A stretch of DNA of 64,000 nucleotides from Streptomyces sp. NBC_01264 (lineage in GTDB: Bacteria > Actinomycetota > Actinomycetes > Streptomycetales > Streptomycetaceae), in assembly GCF_026340675.1 (NCBI RefSeq), contig NZ_JAPEOX010000001.1, forward strand, positions 4,340,001 through 4,404,000, written 5' to 3'. The position numbers were made by a program, and so were the translations under genes. Shown piece after piece: positions 58,068-64,000 of the stretch; the stretch's first letter is position 1, and each line of letters starts with the position of its first letter. The notes under the pieces were generated by a model that was given only the letters and a program-made list of their open reading frames with translations, was not told the origin of the DNA and searched no databases.

Positions 58068-58898
58068 TCACCTGAGGGCGGCTGCGCAGGCCCCGAGGAA
58101 GTCCCGTGCGTCGTCACCGAAGAGGGCCCGGTCCTCTAGGTGCGAGAACTCCTCACGGTGGCTCGCCACGTCCCGGGGGTCCCGGAAGACCATGACTCCG
58201 GTGGACAGTTCGACCGTGGCGATGCGGTCGTCGTAGACGGTGAAGGTGTTCAGCGGTGCGGGACCGGTCGGCACGGTCAGGGGGACGACGCCCAGCCTCA
58301 CGTTCGGCAGGTGGGTGAGCGAGGCCAGGTGGTCGACCTGTACCGCGAGCGCGTCGGGCCCGACCAGGGGCCACCGGACAGCTTGCTCGGTGAGTATGAA
58401 CGTGAACCGCTTGGAACGGTCGTACAGGACCTGTTGCCGTTCCAGCTTCCTGGCGATGGTCCTGGCGTGGTCGCCGGGGATGTGGGCGAGGCTGGCCCGG
58501 ATGTATTCAGGGGTCGAGAGCAAGCCCGTGATCATCGACAGCAGGAAGAACCTAAGCTCGGCTGACGAAGCTTCGAGGCCGGCGAGTTCGAGTTGCTTCC
58601 TCTCCAGGCCCTTGCGCCGCATGCCCCGGGCACCCTGCCACTGCGTATGAGCGAGACGGGCCAGGTTCATGACCCGTGAGACCAGAGCGGGGTCGGCCTC
58701 ACAGGCCCGCAGGATTTGCTCCACGTCCACGAGGGACGGGCGCACCTTTCCGTTCTCGATCCGGCTGACCTTCGACTGGGACATGTTGCAGCGGGCGGCG
58801 GCCCGAGCCCCTGAGAGCCCGGACCGCTTCCGGACGGCCTTCAGCAAGGCCGCCAGCTCTTCGCCGGACTGGCCGAGCTCCTCTGGTTCGACGCTCAC
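58068..58898 (-). CDS. XRE regulator with DUF5753 domain
   Basis: Protein of 276 residues. Helix-turn-helix: LSGARAAARCNMSQSKVSRI (about residues 28-47), ENGKVRPSLVDVEQILRA. The DUF5753 domain follows, with LLSTPEYIRASLAHIPGDHA and the conserved PNVRLGVVPL. It is the last gene of a three-gene minus-strand unit with the DUF6879 gene (4-nt overlap) and a 68-residue protein. Proposed Scr1/TA-like systems have this composition; its role here is not proven. Confidence 0.92.
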   Translation of the reverse strand: MSVEPEELGQSGEELAALLKAVRKRSGLSGARAAARCNMSQSKVSRIENGKVRPSLVDVEQILRACEADPALVSRVMNLARLAHTQWQGARGMRRKGLERKQLELAGLEASSAELRFFLLSMITGLLSTPEYIRASLAHIPGDHARTIARKLERQQVLYDRSKRFTFILTEQAVRWPLVGPDALAVQVDHLASLTHLPNVRLGVVPLTVPTGPAPLNTFTVYDDRIATVELSTGVMVFRDPRDVASHREEFSHLEDRALFGDDARDFLGACAAALR

Positions 58899-59392
58899 GT
58901 ACGGATGTACTCCAGGAACGGCACGGAAGCCTCCACGGCAACGCGCTGGTACTCGATGAACGGCGCGGGATCCCCCTCGTACAGCTCTCGGCTGATCTGT
59001 TTGCCGTCCGGTTCGTAGTGCATGAGCACCACGATGGAGCGGTCGAACATCCAGAAGTCCTCGACATCCGGGAGCGGGTTCGCCCGGTCGGTCACGTCAA
59101 GGATGCGGATCTCTTCTCCTGCCGGTGCCTGATGCTGGTAGTAGCGCTCGAATTCGAACCGCAGGTAGTCGCTCAGCGGCCGAGTGACGATGTGCACACG
59201 CCCTACGCTCCGACTGCGCACCATCTCGGTCCACGAGTCCTCGTACGGTCCGGGGAACCGGGCCCCCGCCTTGAAGGCTGCGAACTCGTCCGCTTCCTGA
59301 GGTACGAGGTACTGGGGCAGTGTCTCAAGCCGCCAGGCCTCCGCCTGGAACGTCTTGAACTTCGATGCCCAGTCCTCACCAACCAAGAGCAC
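58895..59392 (-). CDS. DUF6879 family protein
   Basis: Protein of 165 residues beginning MLLVGEDWASKFKTFQAEAW, with PLSDYLRFEFERYYQHQAPA and EDFWMFDRS, typical of DUF6879 proteins that occur beside XRE-DUF5753 regulators. GTG start follows GGGAGG. The stop overlaps the XRE start by four bases, so production of the two is coupled. Likely the toxin-like or effector partner by analogy with DUF397; not experimentally clear. Confidence 0.9.
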   Translation of the reverse strand: MLLVGEDWASKFKTFQAEAWRLETLPQYLVPQEADEFAAFKAGARFPGPYEDSWTEMVRSRSVGRVHIVTRPLSDYLRFEFERYYQHQAPAGEEIRILDVTDRANPLPDVEDFWMFDRSIVVLMHYEPDGKQISRELYEGDPAPFIEYQRVAVEASVPFLEYIRT

Positions 59393-59582
59393 GGAAGGCC
59401 TCCCTGAGCACTGCCTCGGGGATCTCTACGAGCCCCTCGCCGGTCGGCGGGGTGAAGGCTGCGGATACGTCGCCCTGGACGATGAACGAACCGGACGCGG
59501 TCTGGTAGACGTTCGGGCAGTCGCCCTGCCCGCACTCGCCGTTTCCGTTGCCTGTGAGCCGGGTCAGTTCCTCACGTGCCAT
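59376..59582 (-). CDS. Small protein upstream of DUF6879
   Basis: Small protein of 68 residues, MAREELTRLTGNGNGECGQG followed by DCPNVYQTASGSFIVQG. Proteins of this kind with a CGQGDCPNVY core often precede DUF6879 genes in Streptomyces. Overlaps the DUF6879 gene by 17 bp, consistent with one operon. Probably the leader gene whose promoter is at 59645-59689. Confidence 0.82.
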   Translation of the reverse strand: MAREELTRLTGNGNGECGQGDCPNVYQTASGSFIVQGDVSAAFTPPTGEGLVEIPEAVLREAFRALGW

Positions 59583-59644
59583 GTGAAGCCCCTCGGTCCC
59601 AAACCCCTGCTGGGCCTGATGCCAAGACCGTAGGGATCAACCGG

Positions 59645-59689
59645 TTATGCCGTCTATGCGCGAACGCGACTATGCGCGTCTTGGCATAA
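59645..59689. promoter_or_regulatory. Putative operator of the DUF6879/XRE operon
   Basis: Inverted repeat TTATGCC / GGCATAA at the ends (59645, 59683) encloses two direct copies of CTATGCGCG 16 bp apart (59654, 59670). It lies 63 bp upstream of the first gene and is locally AT-richer. The XRE protein of the operon is the obvious candidate ligand. Confidence 0.5.
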
Positions 59690-59758
59690 AGAGACCCGGC
59701 CTTCCGCGATGATCATGACGGTCCCGCCCGTCTCGGACTTGGGTTCTGAAGGCCGCAC

Positions 59759-59802
59759 CCACCGGGTCGCGGCCGGCCGGGACCCGGTGGGCCGCGGTGC
59801 TT
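59759..59802 (+). terminator. Intrinsic-type terminator with no gene before it
   Basis: 10-bp stem CCACCGGGTC / GACCCGGTGG with a GC loop, then GCTTCTTTT within a 369-bp gene-free gap (59583-59951). Oriented on the plus strand, but no plus-strand gene precedes it; a small RNA of 100-150 nt is possible. The rest of the gap has no coding frame I trust. Confidence 0.5.
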
Positions 59803-59951
59803 CTTTTGGTCTGAGTACTTGGGGAAAGAACCCTTCCCAGACCCCTCCAGCCTCCCGCCGGACAGGCGCTCACTCACACGGGTGAATCGGCCAACTGGGG
59901 TGGATTTCGCGGTGGTTGTCTGGCATATGCTCGCCCCGACAACTCTCAGAC

Positions 59952-60938
59952 ATGAGACGGCCCCCGCCGGGACTGCGAATCCCGATCGAGGGCCTGACCA
60001 ACGAGGAAGTAGCACTCTTCCCTATGGCTTCGGTGCAGTTTACCGCGCCCGCGCGCGCGACATACGGGGTTCGGCACGCCAACGTCCGGCTCACCGGGCG
60101 GTTCACCGTGGTGAGCAACGACCTGATCCAGCATGGTGAGATGTCGGTGCTCGCGCGGTTCCTGGGGATCTACATCCAGTCGCTGCCGGCCGGGACGCCC
60201 ATCGGCATCAAGGACCTGGTCAGGCGGCTGCCCGATGGGGAGATCGCCATCACCAAGGCACTGCGGGAACTGGTGGCGTTCGGCTACCTGGACCGGTCCC
60301 TGGTGAGCCTGCCGGGTGGGCGGATCGTCACCCGTACGGTGTCCTACAACCATCCCCGGGCCGCTGCCGTCGCGGCGGCGCGTCGTGGCCACGGTCCCGC
60401 TGCCCCGCCCACGGCACCCGCACCGGCGGAACCTGCACCGGAGCCGGTGCGCGTTGAGACGCCGCCGCCGGTCGAGGCTGGTCCGGAGCCCGCCGTGCCG
60501 ACGGAGCCGGATGCGGCAGGGGACGTAGAGGTGGCTGCCGCGCCCGGCGGGGGGCTGCCCGGGCCCCGGGAGCGGGACGATCCCGGGCGGCGGCGGCTCG
60601 CGCGTGAGGTGCTCGCGGAGTTGCGGCGGGTCGATCCGCAGCTGTTGCTCGGGGAGCGGGACGTACGGTACCTCGCGGGTGGGGTCGAGGCCTGACTGGA
60701 GCGCGGGGCGGGGGTGCGGGCCACGGTGACCGCCCTTACGGCGAGACTGCCGGCGGGGCTGCGCAATCCGGCCGGGCTGATCGCCCACCGGCTCACGGCC
60801 CAGTTGCCACCGCCGCTGATTCCGCTGCCCCGCGCACCTGCCTTCGTACCTCCCGATCCCTTCGTGATCTGCCCGGAGTGCGAGCGCGCGTTTCGCAGTC
60901 CGACACCCGGGGCGACCTGCAAGGGATGCAGTACGTAG
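59952..60938 (+). pseudogene. Helix-turn-helix/zinc-ribbon protein with in-frame stop
   Basis: The first 248 codons encode a DNA-binding-type protein (VSNDLIQHGEMSVLARFLGI, KDLVRRLPDGEIAITKALRE, VTRTVSYNHP) ending RDVRYLAGGVEA. The TGA at 60693 sits where a Trp codon (TGG) is expected. The same frame continues at once with LERGAGVRATVTALTARLPA and a C-terminal zinc ribbon, CPECERAF...CKGC, ending at 60938. One nonsense mutation, or a sequencing error, therefore splits a normal gene of about 328 codons. The family is common in Streptomyces and resembles replication- or regulation-type DNA-binding proteins. Confidence 0.82.
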
Positions 60939-60944
60939 CGGGGG

Positions 60945-61479
60945 TCAGCGCTCGATGTCGAGCGTGAAGCGCCTGGTGCCCGTCCCGATCGTCTCGGCGT
61001 GGATCGAACCACGGGCCCGGTCGTACTTGCCGGTGCCGCCGGTGATCGCGTTGTCGAACGCGGGCGGAGGGCCCGGGACGAGGTGGCCGAAGACCATGCC
61101 CTGCGCGGCGATCTGGCCGCCCGGGAGGGTGTAGGTCACGACGCAGGCCTCCGCGCCGCCGTTGTCGACCCGGGTGGTCGTGCAGGTGCCGCCGGTCTCG
61201 CCGACCTGGTTGCCGTCCTTGTCGAAGAGCAGCGAGCGGAAGACCGTCCGGTCACCCTGCGCGGCGGCGCCGCCGGGGTTGACGGGGAAGCGCGACTGCT
61301 CCGCGAGCCGGCCGGTGAGGGTGATGACCTGGCCCTTGCCATTGCCGTTGCCCTTGTCGCGGTCGTGGGCGGCACCGATGTCCGTCGTGACGGCGGACGC
61401 GAGGGGGGGCGCAGGCGAGGAGGGCGACCAGTGCGGTGGCGGCCGAGCCGATACAGGCTGTTCTGGTGGGACGGCGCAT
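60945..61479 (-). pseudogene. Secreted allene-oxide-cyclase-barrel-like protein, frameshifted
   Basis: Two frames join: a signal peptide MRRPTRTACIGSAATALVAL, then, after a run of seven C on the coding strand (61403-61409), the mature part in another frame. That part begins LASAVTTDIGAA and continues GQVITLTGRLAEQSRFP, RSLLFDKDGNQVGE, PGGQIAAQGMVFG and GGTGKYDRARGS, which is the pattern of small eight-stranded barrel proteins related to dirigent/allene oxide cyclases. Removing one C restores a clean gene with signal peptide (ACAPLASAV). ATG follows AGGAG. The defect could be phase variation or a homopolymer error. Confidence 0.82.
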
Positions 61480-61510
61480 GGGGGCTCCTGGGGACGGGGC
61501 TCATGGATGG

Positions 61511-61525
61511 TGGATGAATCATCCA
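61511..61525. promoter_or_regulatory. 15-bp palindrome before the barrel-protein gene
   Basis: TGGATGAATCATCCA, a perfect odd-centred palindrome 31 bp upstream of the start at 61479. It looks like an operator and is AT-rich in a GC-rich context. Its ligand is unknown. Confidence 0.6.
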
Positions 61526-61703
61526 TAGCGGCGGATCTCGCGCCGCCGGGAGTGTCCCGGCGCGACCCACCGTCAGATCCGACCGATCGGACCAGCCCGA
61601 AGCCGTTGGTCCTTCCGTGCGGCGCAGCGCGCTCGCACGGCGTGTCCGGATCTGACAGAAGCTCGTCATTGCGGCCGTCGCGGCGGGGCGGAAGGATCAG
61701 CGC

Positions 61704-63192
61704 ATGCCCGTACCGCACAGAGTCGTCATCGCGGCCTTCCCCGGTACCGAACTGCTGGATGTCACCGGCCCGGCCGAGGTGTTCTCCGTCGCCACACGGG
61801 TCGCCGCCACCATCACTGCTACCGGCACCACGGCCACCGGCACCGGCACCCCAGGCCCCGGCTATCTCGTCCGGATCGCCACCGCCGACGGCGGGCCGGT
61901 GACCACCTCCAGCGGTCCGGCTGCTGGCTGACCTGGCCCTGGACGAGGTGCGCGGCCGGGTCGACACCCTGCTCGTGGCCGGCGCGGTCGACCTGGTGGG
62001 CGACCGGGTGGAACCGGTGATCGACAGCGAGGTCACCCGCTGGCTGCGCGAGGCGGCGCCCGTGGCGCGCAGGACCGGGTCGATCTGCGCGGGAGCGCAC
62101 CTGCTGGCCGCGGCGGGCCTGCTCGACGGGCTGGCCGCCACGACCCACTGGCTCACCGCCGCACGGCTGGCCGCCGACCATCCCGAAGTCACGGTGGATC
62201 CGGACCCGATCTTCATCCGGTCCGGGAGCGTGTGGACCTGCGCCGGTGTCACCTCGGGGCTGGACATGGCGCTGGCGATGGTCGCCGAGGACCACGGCCA
62301 GGCCCTCGCCCTCGCCACCGCGCGGATGATGGTCATGTACGTCAAACGCTCGGGCGGGCAGAGCCAGTTCAGCGTTCCGCTCTCGGCCCCGGCCACGTCC
62401 GGCGACCGGATCGACGACCTGCGCGTGTGGATCGCCGACCACCTCACCGAGGACCTCACCGCGGAGGCCCTGGCGGCACGACTGCACCTGAGCGTGCGGC
62501 TCCTGGGCCGGAGGCCCGTGATCGTCGACGCCGGGACGCCCGGCAGCGGCCGGAAGATCCACGACCGGATCACCGAGCTCGGAGTGGACCCCGGGGACGT
62601 CTCGCTGATCGTCCTCACGCACGGGCACATCGACCACTTCGGCTCCGCCGCCGAACTGCACCGGCTCACCGGTGCCCCCGTCGCCGGGCACGTCGCCGAC
62701 CTCGGCCCGTACCGCAGCGGCCGGGTCCGCGAGCCGTACCTGCCCACGGGCCCGATGGGCCGGATCATGGACCGGAGCAAGGAGCTGCACGCTCGGGCCG
62801 AACCCGTCGAACCCCAGGTCCTGATCCGCGGTGAGACCTCCCTGGAGGACTTCGGGCTCGCGGCCCGCATCATGCCGACCCCGGGGCACACCGCCGGGTC
62901 GATCTCCGTCCTCACCGATGACGGGGACCTCGTCGCCGGCGACCTGGTCGCCAACTCCGTCATGGGGCTCATCCCGGGCAAGCCGGCGAACCCGCCGTTC
63001 CACGACGACCCGCGGCGCAACCTCGTCAGCCTGCGCGAGATGCTCGACCTCGCCCCCACCAGGCTCCACGTCGGCCACGGCGCCCCGCTGGAACCCGACC
63101 GGGTCCGCCGCTGGGCCGACCGCGAGCACGCCCGCCTGTCGAAGCGCGAAGCGACCGGCCGGATCGCCACACGTGCCGGGGACGCGGCGTGA
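61704..63192 (+). pseudogene. GlxA-type regulator fused to a metallo-beta-lactamase-fold hydrolase
   Basis: First part: a DJ-1/PfpI domain of the GlxA regulator family (FPGTELLDVTGPAEVFSVA) that loses its frame near 61915-61930. It continues in the next frame (ADLALDEVRGRVDTLLVAGA, RTGSICAGAHLLAAAGLLDG, AMVAEDHGQALALATARMM) and stops after the first helix of the AraC DNA-binding domain (EALAARLHLSVR). At about 62505 the same frame becomes a metallo-hydrolase without its first strand (RRPVIVDAGTPGSG) that keeps LTHGHIDHFG, PTPGHTAGS, AGDLVANS and VGHGAPLE. A deletion evidently fused the two genes. Confidence 0.8.
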
Positions 63193-63279
63193 CCCTCCGT
63201 TCCCCGCTGGGTGTCGGCGCCGCGGGTCATACTCGTGCCGCGGCGCCGGCCGGAGCCGTAGGACGAGGGGAGCGATGAC

Positions 63280-63858
63280 ATGGCCAAGGTGCTGGTCTTC
63301 CACCACGGGCAGGGGCTGACGCCCGGCGTCCGGGCGTTCGCCGGGGAGCTGCGGCGTGCCGGACACGTCGTCCACGTCCCGGACCTGTTCGAAGGGCGGG
63401 TCTTCGACAGCCTCGACGAGGGCATCGGCTACGCCGGGGAGACCGGGTTCACCGCGATCACCGCGCGCGGAACCTCCGCCGCCGAGGTGCTGCCCGCGGG
63501 GCTCGTGTACGTCGGGTTCTCGCTCGGGGTCCTCCCGGCGCAGAAGCTGGCCCAGACCCGGCCCGGCGCGCGGGGCGCGGTGTTGATCGAGGCGTGCGTG
63601 CCCGTCTCGGAGTTCGGTGATGCCTGGCCCGGGGACGTTCCGGTCCAGGTCCACGGCATGGACGCGGATCCGTTCTTCGCCGGGGAAGGCGATGTGGACG
63701 CGGCCCGCGCGCTCGTCGGGACGGCCCGGGACGGACGGCTGTTCCTCTACCCCGGCGACCGCCACCTGTTCTGCGACAGCGGCCTGCCGTCGTACGACGA
63801 GGACGCCGCGCAGCGGGTCACCGGTCGGGTGCTCGCCTTCCTCGACCGCGTCGGATAG
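63280..63858 (+). CDS. Dienelactone hydrolase family protein
   Basis: Alpha/beta hydrolase of 192 residues of the dienelactone-hydrolase type. The nucleophile elbow is in VYVGFSLGVLPA (Ser in place of the Cys of classical enzymes), the acid in VHGMDADPFF and the His in PGDRHLFCDSG. The length fits. GGGGAGC precedes the ATG. It hydrolyses esters or lactones; substrate unknown. Single gene followed by a strong terminator and the convergent acyl-CoA synthetase gene. Confidence 0.9.
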   Translation: MAKVLVFHHGQGLTPGVRAFAGELRRAGHVVHVPDLFEGRVFDSLDEGIGYAGETGFTAITARGTSAAEVLPAGLVYVGFSLGVLPAQKLAQTRPGARGAVLIEACVPVSEFGDAWPGDVPVQVHGMDADPFFAGEGDVDAARALVGTARDGRLFLYPGDRHLFCDSGLPSYDEDAAQRVTGRVLAFLDRVG

Positions 63859-63902
63859 GCCTGGGGGCCGGCCTGGCCGGCCCCCTCCTCCACCCCAGGC
63901 CG
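63858..63902. terminator. Terminator after the dienelactone hydrolase gene
   Basis: Nested hairpin: outer arms GGCCTGGGG / CCCCAGGCC enclose an inner stem GGGGGCCG / CGGCCCCC. It serves both convergent genes. Confidence 0.75.
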
Positions 63903-63924
63903 GCCCCCGGCGTCGTCCGTGTCC

Positions 63925-64000
63925 TCAGCGGGTGCGCAGTTCGCGTTTGAGGACCTTGCCGCTCGCGTTGCGCGGGAGTTCGGTGACGAACTCCACCTCG
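63925..64000 (-). CDS. Acyl-CoA synthetase (AMP-forming), C-terminal fragment
   Basis: The window ends inside this gene. The last 24 codons read EVEFVTELPRNASGKVLKRE followed by LRTR and stop. LPRNASGKVLKRELR is the A10 motif, with the catalytic lysine, of fatty-acid-CoA ligases and related AMP-forming enzymes. Only the end is visible, so substrate class cannot be judged. It probably serves acyl or aryl activation in the same metabolic theme. Confidence 0.85.
   Translation of the reverse strand, partial: EVEFVTELPRNASGKVLKRELRTR

Noticed and set aside
61572..61656. GTCAGATCC half-sites as another regulon operator
   Set aside because: They form a long-spaced, different dyad and lack the CTGACG-N3-CGTCAG layout.

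Overview
The window reads as chromosome of a Streptomyces or a very close relative. It is very GC-rich, uses many GTG starts with GGAG-type ribosome binding sites, and carries families that are abundant in this group: DUF397, XRE-DUF5753, DUF6879 and DUF7848 proteins, an AfsR/SARP regulator with an AfsS-like peptide, an ECF41 (SigJ-type) sigma factor, F420 chemistry, and APC and MFS carriers. I saw no tRNA, rRNA, CRISPR array or prophage.

Layout. 0-13 kb: an EthD-like protein, an aminotransferase, a HAD phosphatase, an MFS carrier facing a DeoR regulator across an operator array, an SDR followed by fbiC (the deazaflavin synthase for F420), a secreted tyrosine phosphatase, an ADP-ribosylglycohydrolase-like protein without its metal ligands, and an F420-type LLM oxidoreductase. 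13-16 kb: VapBC, an anti-sigma-type ATPase, and an XRE/DUF397 pair. 15.6-20.1 kb: two inverted copies of a roughly 0.4-0.5 kb intergenic repeat bracket a secreted ricin-type lectin, a VOC protein, a complete IS5-family element, a GNAT and a hexapeptide acyltransferase. 20-26 kb: LysE, several decayed genes (SigJ-like, Ddn-like, a toxin remnant), an orphan antitoxin and an APC permease. 26.4-33.2 kb: a catabolic cluster on the minus strand (ALDH, D-aminoacylase-type amidohydrolase, two LLM oxidoreductases, SDR). 33-45 kb: a small membrane protein resembling transmembrane terpene cyclases, an L,D-transpeptidase, a two-component system divergent from a lipoprotein-adaptor-ABC exporter operon, a DNA alkylation repair protein, a secreted FG-GAP protein, and an MFS carrier behind a hairpin leader. 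45-64 kb: P450 remnant, crotonase, Nudix, serine protease, a second amidohydrolase, the AfsR-like/AfsS-like pair, IclR, a methyltransferase, SigJ with an AhpD-like target, a DUF6879/XRE operon, three damaged genes, a dienelactone hydrolase and the 3' end of an acyl-CoA synthetase.

The strongest system-level signal is a 15-bp palindrome, CTGACG-N3-CGTCAG. I found it six times (four perfect, two with one mismatch), each about 15-30 bp upstream of a start codon or paired with such a site. The associated genes are the EthD-like protein, the SDR-fbiC pair, the two LLM units and the amidohydrolase. This suggests one dispersed regulon that joins F420-dependent oxidation, dehydrogenation and hydrolysis of an unidentified substrate to supply of the F420 precursor. 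Its regulator is not visible here.

A second theme is decay. At least seven genes are frameshifted, internally deleted, stop-interrupted or fused. Some of these could be assembly errors and need read-level checking.
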